NCBI GenBank assembly: GCA_023230825.1
Contig: JALNWO010000036.1
Coordinates: 1-12,297, forward strand
Reading direction: 5' to 3'
Length of the DNA: 12,297 bases
Origin: Acholeplasmataceae bacterium
Lineage (GTDB): Bacteria > Bacillota_I > Bacilli_A > Acholeplasmatales > Acholeplasmataceae
Shown here: positions 1-7,159 of the stretch, in pieces
How the letters are laid out: every line of letters begins with the position of its first letter
Numbering within the stretch: the stretch's first letter is position 1
The notes under the pieces: generated by a model
Database searches by the model: none
The model's input: the letters and a program-made list of their open reading frames with translations, nothing else
What the model was told of the DNA's origin: nothing
Program-made: the position numbers and the translations under genes

Positions 1-151
1 AATCGTGAACGTCGAAGACGGGATCGTATATGTAAAAATGTTAGGCGCATGCGACGGTTGTATTGCGATTGATGTCACTTTAAGACAAGGCATCGAAACG
101 ATGTTACTTGAAAACGTGCCAGGCGTGATTGCAGTCGTCCAAGTGGATTAA
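1..151 (+). CDS. NifU-like (Nfu) Fe-S cluster scaffold protein, C-terminal fragment
   Basis: The gene enters from the left edge; 49 codons are visible (reading from base 2) before TAA at 149-151. The fragment carries the Nfu-domain hallmark GACDGC (visible residues 15-20), whose Cys pair in CxxC binds a [4Fe-4S] cluster at a dimer interface, followed by the usual pattern of hydrophobic residues, the segment LRQGIETMLLENVPGV and a final beta strand VIAVVQVD. In this family the protein receives or carries Fe-S clusters for delivery to apo-enzymes in the cytoplasm. Most relatives have Ser or other small residues after the second Cys, whereas this one has IAID. The N-terminus is missing, so a short stand-alone Nfu cannot be told from the C-terminal domain of a longer protein. 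A strong terminator follows 6 nt after the stop. Confidence 0.85.
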   Translation, partial: IVNVEDGIVYVKMLGACDGCIAIDVTLRQGIETMLLENVPGVIAVVQVD

Positions 152-157
152 AAAGAG

Positions 158-178
158 GCGGTCACGGACCGCTTTTTT
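158..178 (+). terminator. Rho-independent terminator of the nfu-like gene
   Basis: A perfect 6-bp GC-rich stem (GCGGTC at 158-163, GACCGC at 167-172) with a 3-nt loop is followed directly by six T residues (173-178). The A-rich bases before the stem could extend pairing with the T tract. It ends only 19 nt before the degV start codon. Confidence 0.9.
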
Positions 179-197
179 CCTATTCTAGAGAGTAAAG

Positions 198-1043
198 ATG
201 AAAAGAAAAATCGGACTTGTCGTGGATTCAACCTTTCGGTTGCATCCAGATTTTGTTAAAAAAGAACAAATAAGCATTGTTCCCCTCAAGGTTATTATTG
301 ACGGACATGAATATGTTGATGGAGAGTTTCAACCGGAACAAATCATTAGAGCTTTAGAAAAGAAACAACAAATTATGACATCACAGCCAAGCCCCGAGGC
401 CTTTAAGGAAGCATTTAATGAACAACTTAAGCACTTTGATGAAGTGCTTTGTTTAACGTTGGCTAAAACATTAAGTGGGACATACAACAGCGCTACACTG
501 GCTAAAACCATTTTAGATACTGATAAAATCGTTGTTTTAGATACAGAAACCATTTCATTACAAGGTTATTATTTAATTGAAAAAAGCCTGGAGCTTTTAA
601 ATAATGGCGCAACCATTCAAGAGACCATTCAAATGATTCAACAATTAAAAGATCAAGGACATATTCTTTTTACTATCGATAATTTGTCTACGCTCCAAAG
701 ATCAGGAAGAATTAGTAAATTTTCTAGTTATTTAGGAAACATCCTTAAAATCAAACCTGTTTTAATTTTTAAAGATGGTATCATCGATGTCATTCATCGA
801 AGCCGTGGTTTTAATAGTGTGATGTCATATTTGAAAAAACAAATTCAGGCACTCCTCAATCTAAGAAAAAGAGTCATTGTTTATATTGGCTACATTGACC
901 GTTCGGTTGAGGCAAAAGCACTAGAACATGAAATCTATCAACTAGATGAAAACATCGAAATCCGTATTTTAGGAACGATTTCACCCGTGATATCTGCTCA
1001 TCTTGGACTTGGTGGACTCGGGATTTATTTAGGTTATGAGTGA
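198..1043 (+). CDS. DegV family fatty-acid-binding protein
   Basis: This is a 281-residue protein, the usual DegV length. DegV proteins are two-domain cytoplasmic proteins that bind a fatty acid; some act as FakB, presenting exogenous fatty acids to the kinase FakA for phosphorylation. Family motifs appear in order: VVDSTF (8-13), TSQPSP (61-66), LSGTYNSA (92-99), DTETIS (115-120), LQRSGRIS (166-173) and the C-terminal SPVISAHLGLGGLG (262-275). The Thr-Ser of TSQPSP and the Ser of SGTYNSA line the lipid carboxylate site in characterised members. The ATG at 198 is chosen because it opens directly into the conserved N-terminal strand; the upstream GAGAG around 187-191 is a weak ribosome binding site. 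The gene stands alone between two terminators. Whether it is a true FakB cannot be decided from sequence alone, and no fakA is visible here. Confidence 0.92.
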   Translation: MKRKIGLVVDSTFRLHPDFVKKEQISIVPLKVIIDGHEYVDGEFQPEQIIRALEKKQQIMTSQPSPEAFKEAFNEQLKHFDEVLCLTLAKTLSGTYNSATLAKTILDTDKIVVLDTETISLQGYYLIEKSLELLNNGATIQETIQMIQQLKDQGHILFTIDNLSTLQRSGRISKFSSYLGNILKIKPVLIFKDGIIDVIHRSRGFNSVMSYLKKQIQALLNLRKRVIVYIGYIDRSVEAKALEHEIYQLDENIEIRILGTISPVISAHLGLGGLGIYLGYE

Positions 1044-1048
1044 TATAT

Positions 1049-1074
1049 GAAGAGCCTTGATGGGCTCTTTCTTT
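1049..1074 (+). terminator. Rho-independent terminator after degV
   Basis: A stem of GAGCC (1052-1056) with GGCTC (1063-1067), extendable by A-T pairs on the outside, has a 6-nt loop and is followed by TTT-C-TTT. It begins 6 nt after the degV stop. The T tract is interrupted by one C, so it is probably somewhat weaker than the terminators at 158 and 7048. Confidence 0.8.
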
Positions 1075-1117
1075 ATCGGAAAATGAGGAGATTAAAAGCA
1101 TTCAATCTTTTTATTTA

Positions 1118-1126
1118 TGATATAAT
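1118..1126 (+). promoter_or_regulatory. Extended -10 promoter of the S1-protein/pgi/tsa operon
   Basis: TGATATAAT at 1118-1126 is a perfect TATAAT with the TGn extension. No good TTGACA-like -35 is found 16-18 bp upstream, consistent with an extended -10 promoter. The start point would fall near 1133, giving a leader of only about 11 nt that consists essentially of the GAGG ribosome binding site (1133-1136). Confidence 0.7.
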
Positions 1127-1143
1127 AACAACGAGGTTTTATT

Positions 1144-1467
1144 ATGAAAATAAATGATATTATTGTCTGTGAAATTACAGGGAGTCAACCATATGGAGTC
1201 TTCGTTGCTTGCGGTGAATACGTCGGTTTAATCCATATTTCAGAAATCTCTGATCAATATGTTCAGTCTATCGATGACATCGTCAAAGTTGGCGATCGTG
1301 TTGAAGTGAGCATTTTAGAAATTGACGAGGAACAAAAACGACTAAAACTCTCATATAAAAAAGCAAATCCAATTCATCCTAGAATACAAAAAATGGTTAA
1401 AATTACAATTGGCTTTCAATCTTTATACAAGGCCTTGCCTCATTGGATTGAAAAAGCGAAGAAATAG
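1144..1467 (+). CDS. S1 RNA-binding domain protein, YugI/GSP13/CvfD-like
   Basis: This 107-residue protein is almost entirely one S1/OB-fold domain (about residues 3-72). Typical S1 features are visible: [20 protein letters not shown], a central [15 protein letters not shown] and [10 protein letters not shown] short C-terminal tail ends with [12 protein letters not shown], also a feature of the GSP13/YugI group. Family members bind RNA and associate with ribosomes; CvfD in Streptococcus is a post-transcriptional regulator and YugI in Bacillus is a general stress protein. The start ATG has GAGG 7 nt upstream and follows an extended -10 promoter. The stop overlaps the ribosome binding site of the next gene, pgi. 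In B. subtilis yugI also lies near pgi (yugL), so the context supports the call. The regulatory role here is inferred from relatives. Confidence 0.85.
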   Translation: MKINDIIVCEITGSQPYGVFVACGEYVGLIHISEISDQYVQSIDDIVKVGDRVEVSILEIDEEQKRLKLSYKKANPIHPRIQKMVKITIGFQSLYKALPHWIEKAKK

Positions 1468-1478
1468 AGGACGTATAC

Positions 1479-2795
1479 ATGCCATTAAAAATTACAGTAG
1501 ATGATGCGCGTTCATTTTTGAGCATTCAACCTGAAGCGCTTCAAGAAAAAGTGAATGAAGTACACAACATGATTCATGCCAAAACAGGATTGGGTTATGA
1601 ATATTTAGGTTGGCTTGATTGGCCAATTCAAAATCATGAACAAGAACTAAAAAGAATAACCCAAATAGCGAACAAAATCAAAAAAGACAGTGACGTTCTC
1701 GTCGTTATTGGAATTGGTGGTTCTTATTTAGGCGCTAAAGCTGGCTTAGAATTTTTAAAAACGCCATTTCAAGAAGAGCAATTAGAAATTATTTTTGCGG
1801 GCCATCATTTATCATCATCCTATTTGAAACATCTAACAGAATACTTAAAAACAAAACGATTTAGTATTAACGTGATTTCAAAATCAGGGACGACAACTGA
1901 ACCAGCGATTGCTTTTCGTCTTTTACAAGCTCTTCTTATTGAGCAAGTTGGTGAATCAGAGGCAAAACATCGTATTTTTGTTACAACAGATGCTCAAAAA
2001 GGAGCGTTATATACATTAGGTAAAACAAAAGGATATGAAATGTTTGTCATACCTGATGATATTGGTGGTCGCTACAGCGTTTTAACAGCAGTCGGCTTAT
2101 TACCACTCGCTGCAGGTGGTCTCGATATTAACCAAATGATGATGGGCGCGAAAGATGCGCATCAACGTTTCTCAAATCCGGATTTAAAGCATAATGAGGC
2201 TTACTTATACGCAGTTACTCGTTACTTGCTTTATCTTCAACGATTCCAAATTGAAATGTTAGTTGGTTATGAACCCAATTTACTTTACTTAAACGAGTGG
2301 TGGAAACAACTCTTCGGCGAATCTGAAGGAAAAGATCATCAAGGTCTTTTTGTCGCAAGCGCAAGTTTTACCACCGATCTTCATTCTTTAGGACAATATA
2401 TTCAAGAAGGGCGACGTCATTTATTTGAGACAGTTCTTAAAATTGAAAATCCAAGTGATGATATCATCATTCCGAAACAAGATGTTGATTTAGATGAATT
2501 AAACTACTTAGCTGGCAAAACACTCTCTTATGTTAACCATCAAGCACTTAAGGGGACAATGATGGCTCATAAAGAAGGCGGTGTGCCCAATCTTTTATTA
2601 ACGCTTTTAGAAGCGACGCCCTATACCTTTGGTTATTTAGTCTACTTCTTTGAAAAAGCTTGTGCTTTAAGTGCATATTTATTAGAAGTGAATCCCTTTA
2701 ACCAACCCGGTGTTGAAGCATATAAACGCAACATGTTTGCCTTATTAGGTAAGAAAGGTTACGAAAAGTATTTAAAAGAAGACGATGAAAACTAA
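1479..2795 (+). CDS. pgi: Glucose-6-phosphate isomerase
   Basis: A cytoplasmic glycolytic enzyme of 438 residues that interconverts glucose-6-phosphate and fructose-6-phosphate; Bacillus-type Pgi is about 450 residues. Two SIS sugar-isomerase domains are visible. The phosphate-binding stretches are [12 protein letters not shown] (77-88) and [10 protein letters not shown] (134-143). Both family signatures are present: [17 protein letters not shown] (193-209) and [16 protein letters not shown] (401-416), whose last Lys is the catalytic residue. The catalytic Glu is expected in LFGESEGKD (278-286), and a conserved His lies in DLHSLGQ (300-306). The ATG at 1479 has AGAGG at 1466-1470, 8 nt upstream, overlapping the stop codon of the S1-protein gene. 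The 3' end overlaps tsaE by 11 nt. It appears intact, with all key residues present. Confidence 0.98.
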   Translation: MPLKITVDDARSFLSIQPEALQEKVNEVHNMIHAKTGLGYEYLGWLDWPIQNHEQELKRITQIANKIKKDSDVLVVIGIGGSYLGAKAGLEFLKTPFQEEQLEIIFAGHHLSSSYLKHLTEYLKTKRFSINVISKSGTTTEPAIAFRLLQALLIEQVGESEAKHRIFVTTDAQKGALYTLGKTKGYEMFVIPDDIGGRYSVLTAVGLLPLAAGGLDINQMMMGAKDAHQRFSNPDLKHNEAYLYAVTRYLLYLQRFQIEMLVGYEPNLLYLNEWWKQLFGESEGKDHQGLFVASASFTTDLHSLGQYIQEGRRHLFETVLKIENPSDDIIIPKQDVDLDELNYLAGKTLSYVNHQALKGTMMAHKEGGVPNLLLTLLEATPYTFGYLVYFFEKACALSAYLLEVNPFNQPGVEAYKRNMFALLGKKGYEKYLKEDDEN

Positions 2796-3243
2796 ACGAA
2801 CAAACTCACCAGAAGAAACAAAACATTTAGGATTTGAACTGGGGCTCCTTTTAAAAGATGAAGAGCATGTCGTTCTTTTATTAGATGGAGAATTAGGTTC
2901 TGGTAAAACAACATTGGCTCAAGGCATCGCTCAGGGCTTTGGTATTACCGACATTGTTAATAGCCCCTCATACACCATTTTAAAAAAATACCAAACGCCG
3001 GTTGATAGACGCGGCTTTTACCATTTGGATTTATACCGGTTATCGAGCATTGGCGATGATTTTGATTTAGAAGAGTATATCGATGGCAACGGACTGGTCG
3101 TTATCGAATGGCCTTTTCAAGTGGAAGAGTTGTTGCCAAAAGATTATATGTTAATTAAAATTAAAAAATCAGGAGTATCCGAACGCGAGTTTGAAATTAC
3201 TTGTGTGGGATTCCCTTGCCAAAGAGCGGTGTCTTACATATGA
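2785..3243 (+). CDS. tsaE: tRNA t6A biosynthesis ATPase TsaE
   Basis: TsaE (YdiB/YjeE family, 152 residues) is the small P-loop ATPase that works with TsaB and TsaD in forming N6-threonylcarbamoyladenosine at position 37 of ANN-decoding tRNAs. The Walker A is GELGSGKTT (35-43), followed by the family motifs NSPSYTI (59-65), FYHLDLYRL (78-86) and VIEWP (106-110). The start lies inside the end of pgi (ATGAAAACTAA, 11-nt overlap). The upstream sequence is A-rich with only a weak Shine-Dalgarno, so translation is probably coupled to pgi. The stop overlaps the tsaB start as ATGA at 3240-3243. The order tsaE-tsaB-rimI-tsaD matches ydiB-ydiC-ydiD-ydiE of B. subtilis. Confidence 0.96.
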   Translation: MKTKRTNSPEETKHLGFELGLLLKDEEHVVLLLDGELGSGKTTLAQGIAQGFGITDIVNSPSYTILKKYQTPVDRRGFYHLDLYRLSSIGDDFDLEEYIDGNGLVVIEWPFQVEELLPKDYMLIKIKKSGVSEREFEITCVGFPCQRAVSYI

Positions 3244-3836
3244 AAAGAAGACTATTTTTTGATGTCTCAACTGAACTCATGTATATCGGTTATGCTAGGG
3301 GCGAGTTTATAGTTGATTTTAGCACGAGAATTGCCCAGCGCGATCATGCAAAATATTTGGTCGACAGAATTGACCAAGTTTTAAAGCGGAATGACATCAC
3401 ACTTAATCAAATCGATGAACTGATTATTGGCGTTGGTCCTGGTAGTTATACCGGACTAAGAATTGCAGTAATGGTTGGAAAAATGTTGGCTTACACGAAA
3501 AACATTCCTTTAAGAACAGTAAGTAGTCTCTATTTCTTAACAAGTGGTTATGATCCGATTGTCGCACCGATGATGGATGCGAGAAGAGGACACGTCTACG
3601 CGATGGTCCATCATCGTGGGGAAGTGTTACTTCAAGAAGGTTATTACTTATTAAAGGATTTATCCAAGCATGAGAGTTATCGTAAAGCAGAAACGATTAT
3701 GATCAATCACCGTAACTATTTGGTTTCTGTTAAAAGAATTATTGAACAAAGTATTTTGGTCGAAGACGTTCATAGTCTAGTCCCAAACTACTTAAGAAAA
3801 ACAGAAGCGGAAAATAAACATGATCAGAAAAGCTGA
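3240..3836 (+). CDS. tsaB: tRNA t6A biosynthesis protein TsaB
   Basis: TsaB is the catalytically inactive TsaD paralogue that dimerises with TsaD and recruits TsaE. The N-terminus LFFDVSTE (5-12) is the degenerate ASKHA phosphate-1 strand. The diagnostic motif GVGPGSYTGLR is at 64-74, MMDARRGHVY at 111-120, and the C-terminal VPNYLRKTEAENK at 181-193. I chose the ATG at 3240 because it overlaps the tsaE stop in the classic ATGA arrangement and begins the conserved first strand. An in-frame TTG at 3201 would add 13 unconserved residues. At 198 residues the protein is about 30 shorter than B. subtilis TsaB (about 230); the missing part seems to fall in the second subdomain between residues 125 and 180. 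It overlaps rimI by 17 nt. Confidence 0.93.
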   Translation: MKRRLFFDVSTELMYIGYARGEFIVDFSTRIAQRDHAKYLVDRIDQVLKRNDITLNQIDELIIGVGPGSYTGLRIAVMVGKMLAYTKNIPLRTVSSLYFLTSGYDPIVAPMMDARRGHVYAMVHHRGEVLLQEGYYLLKDLSKHESYRKAETIMINHRNYLVSVKRIIEQSILVEDVHSLVPNYLRKTEAENKHDQKS

Positions 3837-4254
3837 GATTAAAGACATTTTCCAAATTGTTTCAATTGAAAAAAAAGGCTTTCATCAAACCTTAGGTGAA
3901 AAATTCTTATATCTAGAATTTACAGAAAACCCCGATGCTCTTTATTACGTCATTGAACAAAGTGGTACAGTCGTTGGTTATCTCGGTTTTCGTCTTCACG
4001 ATAAAAGCGCAGAAATGATGAATTTTATTATTAGCCAAGAATACCAAGGACAAGGCCTAGGAACACAACTTTTAACCTATCTCTTTGGTGTCTTAAAAAG
4101 CCATCAAATTGAAAAAATTGTTTTAGAAGTTAGAGCCTCTAACGTACGAGCTCAACATTTTTATAAAAAGTTTAATTTTTACGAATCCCATCGAATGAAA
4201 CAATATTATGGTAATGAAGATGGAATTGTCATGGTTAAAGAAGGTGACTTATGA
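3820..4254 (+). CDS. rimI: Ribosomal protein S18-alanine N-acetyltransferase (GNAT family)
   Basis: This is a single-domain GNAT acetyltransferase of 144 residues. RimI transfers acetyl from acetyl-CoA to the N-terminal Ala of ribosomal protein S18. The acetyl-CoA pyrophosphate loop is [10 protein letters not shown] (76-85), fitting Q/RxxGxG/A. RimI-like features follow: [19 protein letters not shown] (102-120), then KQYY (127-130) and EDGIVMVK (133-140). It starts 17 nt inside tsaB and ends in a 4-nt ATGA overlap with tsaD, so coupled translation is likely. Its place between tsaB and tsaD is the conserved Bacillota arrangement and favours RimI over other GNAT enzymes. Substrate identity rests on family and context; some RimI homologues have broader N-terminal acetylation activity. 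Confidence 0.92.
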   Translation: MIRKAEIKDIFQIVSIEKKGFHQTLGEKFLYLEFTENPDALYYVIEQSGTVVGYLGFRLHDKSAEMMNFIISQEYQGQGLGTQLLTYLFGVLKSHQIEKIVLEVRASNVRAQHFYKKFNFYESHRMKQYYGNEDGIVMVKEGDL

Positions 4255-5267
4255 TTATTTTAGCAGTTGAAAGTAGCTGTGATGAAACAAGTGTTGCCAT
4301 CGTTAAAGATGGAAAAACAGTTTTAAGTCATGTGATTTTATCACAGATCGATATCCACCAAGCCTTTGGTGGCGTCGTGCCAGAAATTGCATCAAGAAAT
4401 CATGTGGTTCATATGACCCGTGTTTTTGATGAGGCAATCAAACAAGCAAAAATAACGACCGAAGCAATTGATTTGGTTGCAGTAACAAAAGGTCCTGGCC
4501 TAATCGGAAGTTTACTTGTAGGGATAAATGCAGCAACAGCATTCGCTTTTGCCCATCAAAAACCATTGATTGGCGTCAATCATTTAGTGGGACACATTTA
4601 TGCCGCAAACATTGAATATGAGATTCAGTTTCCTGCGCTTGCTTTATTAGTGAGTGGTGGACATACAGAACTACTTTATATTAAAGATCATTTAGAAATT
4701 GAAATGCTAGGGACAACGTTGGATGATGCCGTTGGGGAAGCTTATGATAAAGTCGCTCGAACACTTGGTTTATCTTATCCCGGGGGCCCGATTATTGACA
4801 AGTTAGCTCAAGAAGGAGAAGATACCTATCACCTACCTCGAGTATACTTAGATAAAGATCGTTTTGATTTTAGTTTTTCCGGGTTAAAAAGCGCTGTGAT
4901 TAACGTCGTTCATAATGCAAACCAAAAAGGAGAAACAATTCGTGTTAACGACATGTGCCGTTCTTTTCAAGAAAGTGTTTTAGATGTGCTTGTAGATAAA
5001 ACGAAGCGAGCAGCTGAACTCCTCGATGTGAAACAAATTATTTTAGCAGGCGGGGTTGCGGCAAACCAAGGCTTACGTAAACGAATTCAATCAGAAATCA
5101 AAAAACGCGAGTTATTAATTCCCAGTTTAATTTACTGCACTGACAATGCTGCAATGATTGGTATTGCTGCTTATTACCAATACCAAAAAGAAGGCGCTCA
5201 TCCAAACTATTTATTAGGTGGCGAATCAACAATTTCTTTTCCTAAATATACAAAAGACGAACTCTAA
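4251..5267 (+). CDS. tsaD: tRNA N6-adenosine threonylcarbamoyltransferase TsaD
   Basis: TsaD (Kae1/Gcp family, 338 residues) transfers the threonylcarbamoyl group from threonylcarbamoyl-AMP to A37 of tRNA. The metal site is visible as His111 and His115 in NHLVGH (110-115) and Asp298 in CTDNAAM (296-302). Other ASKHA features are AVESSCDET (5-13), [12 protein letters not shown] (80-91), VSGGHTE (134-140), [13 protein letters not shown] (158-170), FSFSGLKSA (207-215) and LAGGVAANQ (265-273). The ATG at 4251 overlaps the rimI stop and has a good GAAGGTGA ribosome binding site just upstream. It is the last gene of the operon. The partner enzyme TsaC/Sua5, which makes the adenylate, is not in the window. 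Confidence 0.98.
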   Translation: MIILAVESSCDETSVAIVKDGKTVLSHVILSQIDIHQAFGGVVPEIASRNHVVHMTRVFDEAIKQAKITTEAIDLVAVTKGPGLIGSLLVGINAATAFAFAHQKPLIGVNHLVGHIYAANIEYEIQFPALALLVSGGHTELLYIKDHLEIEMLGTTLDDAVGEAYDKVARTLGLSYPGGPIIDKLAQEGEDTYHLPRVYLDKDRFDFSFSGLKSAVINVVHNANQKGETIRVNDMCRSFQESVLDVLVDKTKRAAELLDVKQIILAGGVAANQGLRKRIQSEIKKRELLIPSLIYCTDNAAMIGIAAYYQYQKEGAHPNYLLGGESTISFPKYTKDEL

Positions 5268-5287
5268 TAGCTAGGATTTGTCTTTTT
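5252..5287 (+). terminator. Possible terminator at the end of tsaD
   Basis: AAAAGAC (5252-5258, inside the last codons of tsaD) can pair with GTCTTTT (5280-5286), and the T run continues to 5289. The stem is AT-rich and the loop is about 21 nt, so this is a weak candidate. Its position at the end of a six-gene operon and before a new promoter supports it. Confidence 0.45.
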
Positions 5288-5308
5288 TTCTCTTTATACG
5301 CAAAATTA

Positions 5309-5337
5309 TTGTGTTTTTATCCTTTTTGTAATATGAT
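5309..5337 (+). promoter_or_regulatory. Putative promoter of the 554-residue membrane protein gene
   Basis: TTGTGT (5309-5314) and TATGAT (5332-5337) are separated by 17 bp and resemble a vegetative sigma promoter, with four of six and five of six matches. The start would be near 5344, just before the GAGGTGA ribosome binding site at 5348-5354, giving a very short leader. Confidence 0.5.
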
Positions 5338-5359
5338 TATCTCAATCGAGGTGATGAAT

Positions 5360-7024
5360 ATGAAATTTTTATTTAAAGTTTTAGTTTTACCCATATTGAC
5401 AATCATTGCTATACCGCTTATCTTTGCCCTTCTTCTCTACAAGAGTGTTGACATACCAGTAGCAGATTTTACATCCGACACCGCAACTGTGACTTTCGAA
5501 GAAATGGTTGTAGAACAATTAAATCTCTTTTTAGAGGACCATGACGAAGATTCTGCTCTATCAGTAGGATTGACCCAAAAAGATGTAAACTTAATGCTTA
5601 AAGAAGCATTTAGCCAACAAAACCCACGTTATATGGACGCATCTGCTCCAGATGATGAAAAAAATTATGTCCTTAAGGAAGATGCCTTTGGTTTCCAAGG
5701 CGCATGGGTTCGTTTTGAAAAAGATTATATTGAAATTGAAGCCGGCATTCATATTTTTATTTCAAGCTTTACGTATAAAACCGCATTGTTAATGCGTTTT
5801 AAAGTGGAGGCCGATACCGAAGAAATTGTTTTAACACTTTCTAAACTTAACATTGGACGTTTACCGCTGGCTTGGGCTTTTGGTGCTGCCGACTGGGCTG
5901 TAGGTAAGATTACCGGTAACGGCATCGACGATTTAATTAATTCTAACTTAGGAGGCATCGCAACTTTTGATCCAAAAACAAGAAAAATTGTTGTGAACGT
6001 CGATGCAGCTTTGGATTCTCAAGAGGATATGGAACCCGATCAAAGAGCGATGATTTCAACATTGTTAGCCTTTGTCCGTGAAAACGAACTAATTGACTTT
6101 AAAGTTGAAGATCAATCGTTATCAGTTGCCCTAAACTTAGGAAAACTATCTGATCGCACCGTTCCTTACACATTACTTCCAAGTCAAAAACTTGCATCAG
6201 AAGATGATTTAAAAGATATGATGGAGTCAAGACTCACCGCGTTTGTCTTATCCTCCTTATCATCATCTAATCCATATTTGGATTTAGATGAACTAACCTT
6301 AAATAAAATTATTGACTACATGTTAAAAGAACAACAGGCATCTCCGGGTGTTATTCAGGAGTTCGCACTTTTAGAAGACTTTAATATGGTTCTTTACTCA
6401 CCATACATTAAAATTATTGATAACAAGCTAGAAGTTCATATCCCGCTGCGCATTGTGTCGATTGCGGATGGTTCCCATTACTTCCAAACTATTTTAGTCA
6501 TTGATGGTGTCCCATCCATGAATCAAAAAGATTTAGTTGTCACATTAGGGGAATTAAAAGCAGGTCTCGTTTCCTTATCGAGTGAACATATGGCTAACTT
6601 AATGACCATGTTAGGGGATTCTGAATTATTTGATGATGGCAAACTCGTCATTAAAGACTTTGACCAACAAATGAATCAAGCAGGTATGTCTGTTGAATCA
6701 GTTGGTATTGTCAATCAAAAATTAAGAATGTATATTGAGTTGAACACAGCCATCCCGCTTCAAGATATTCAAGATGAAATTAACAACGTTTTAGGTAGCA
6801 TCGTCAATGATCCAAATCTTCCAGATGATATGGGTGATGCGATTAGTTCATTCTTAGATGAAATTGCTGATCCAAATGGCGATCCAGAACAAGCAATTGA
6901 AGATATGCTCGATGCTTTTGCTGGCTTAGATGAACAAGAACAACAAGCTGTCTTCGATATTTTAGCAGAGGGATTAGACAATAGTTCAATCTCACTTGAA
7001 GACCTCCTTGGATTGGTTCCTTAA
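5360..7024 (+). CDS. Membrane-anchored extracytoplasmic protein with apparent duplicated YpmS-like domain; function unknown
   Basis: I do not recognise this 554-residue protein with confidence. The ATG at 5360 is chosen because GAGGTG (5348-5353) sits 6 nt upstream and the N-terminus then becomes a basic start plus one membrane segment (about 7-27). No lipobox Cys is seen, so the rest should lie outside the membrane as an anchored domain. Residues 66-215 read LTQKDVNLMLKE, a beta-rich stretch, LSKLNIGRLPL, then IVVNVDAAL. Residues 312-463 repeat this order: LTLNKIIDYMLKE, beta-rich segment, LGELKAGLVSL, then LRMYIEL. The pattern recalls YpmS (DUF2140) proteins, which are shorter and single-domain; this resemblance is by eye. 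The tail (457-554) has 24 acidic and no basic residues. The gene has its own promoter and a strong terminator, so it is probably monocistronic. Confidence 0.8.
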   Translation: MKFLFKVLVLPILTIIAIPLIFALLLYKSVDIPVADFTSDTATVTFEEMVVEQLNLFLEDHDEDSALSVGLTQKDVNLMLKEAFSQQNPRYMDASAPDDEKNYVLKEDAFGFQGAWVRFEKDYIEIEAGIHIFISSFTYKTALLMRFKVEADTEEIVLTLSKLNIGRLPLAWAFGAADWAVGKITGNGIDDLINSNLGGIATFDPKTRKIVVNVDAALDSQEDMEPDQRAMISTLLAFVRENELIDFKVEDQSLSVALNLGKLSDRTVPYTLLPSQKLASEDDLKDMMESRLTAFVLSSLSSSNPYLDLDELTLNKIIDYMLKEQQASPGVIQEFALLEDFNMVLYSPYIKIIDNKLEVHIPLRIVSIADGSHYFQTILVIDGVPSMNQKDLVVTLGELKAGLVSLSSEHMANLMTMLGDSELFDDGKLVIKDFDQQMNQAGMSVESVGIVNQKLRMYIELNTAIPLQDIQDEINNVLGSIVNDPNLPDDMGDAISSFLDEIADPNGDPEQAIEDMLDAFAGLDEQEQQAVFDILAEGLDNSSISLEDLLGLVP

Positions 7025-7047
7025 TTTGTTTAACAAACAACTTAATC

Positions 7048-7074
7048 AAAGGCTCTATTTTAGAGCCTTTTTTT
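7048..7074 (+). terminator. Strong Rho-independent terminator
   Basis: A perfect 7-bp stem (GGCTCTA 7051-7057, TAGAGCC 7061-7067), extendable by three A-T pairs, has a TTT loop and is followed by seven T residues (7068-7074). It closes the preceding membrane-protein gene and separates it from the glnS promoter. Confidence 0.93.
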
Positions 7075-7090
7075 CTATTTAAATGAGAAC

Positions 7091-7119
7091 GTTTACCGCA
7101 TGGTTTGCTTGTGGTTTAC
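7091..7119 (+). repeat. Three phased GTTTRC direct repeats in the glnS promoter region
   Basis: GTTTAC (7091-7096), GTTTGC (7103-7108) and GTTTAC (7114-7119) occur in the same orientation at 12- and 11-bp steps, about one helical turn each. The last two are embedded in a longer match, TGGTTTGCT and TGGTTTACT (8 of 9). They cover the putative -35 and the DNA just upstream, as an operator or activator site would. No regulator is identified, and chance in AT-rich DNA is possible. Confidence 0.45.
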
Positions 7120-7137
7120 TGCTTTTTAGCATATAAT
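7109..7137 (+). promoter_or_regulatory. Promoter of the glnS-pcrA-helicase operon
   Basis: A perfect TATAAT at 7132-7137 lies 17 bp after TTGTGG (7109-7114), a poor -35 that keeps only the TTG. The expected start near 7144 leaves a leader of about 16 nt, too short for a T-box riboswitch. Confidence 0.65.
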
Positions 7138-7159
7138 AGAAGCACCTGAGGTGATATTT

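Noticed and set aside
874..1101. Reverse-strand open frame over the end of degV, and similar antisense frames elsewhere
   Set aside because: They lie opposite well-conserved genes, show no recognisable motif and have no credible ribosome binding site or promoter.
3201..3239. TTG start adding 13 residues to TsaB
   Set aside because: The extra residues resemble nothing in the family, and the ATGA overlap at 3240 is the usual arrangement for this gene pair.
5309..5359. Upstream in-frame TTG start for the membrane protein
   Set aside because: It has no ribosome binding site, overlaps the putative -35, and would add 17 residues before the basic start of the membrane segment; the GAGGTG at 5348 fits the ATG at 5360.
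6869..6904. EF-hand calcium loop in the acidic tail (DPNGDPEQAIED)
   Set aside because: The spacing of acidic residues and of Gly and Ile does not match the 12-residue EF-hand consensus; the segment is more simply part of a generally acidic tail.
7025..7037. Palindrome TTTGTT-T-AACAAA after the membrane protein gene
   Set aside because: It is short, AT-only apart from one pair, has a one-base centre and lies just before a much stronger terminator; chance is the simplest explanation.
7075..7159. T-box riboswitch upstream of the tRNA synthetase
   Set aside because: Only about 16 nt separate the predicted transcript start from the ATG, and the terminator at 7048-7074 belongs to the upstream gene.
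7151..7159. GTG start of glnS three codons upstream
   Set aside because: The GTG is itself part of the GAGGTGA ribosome binding site serving the ATG at 7160.
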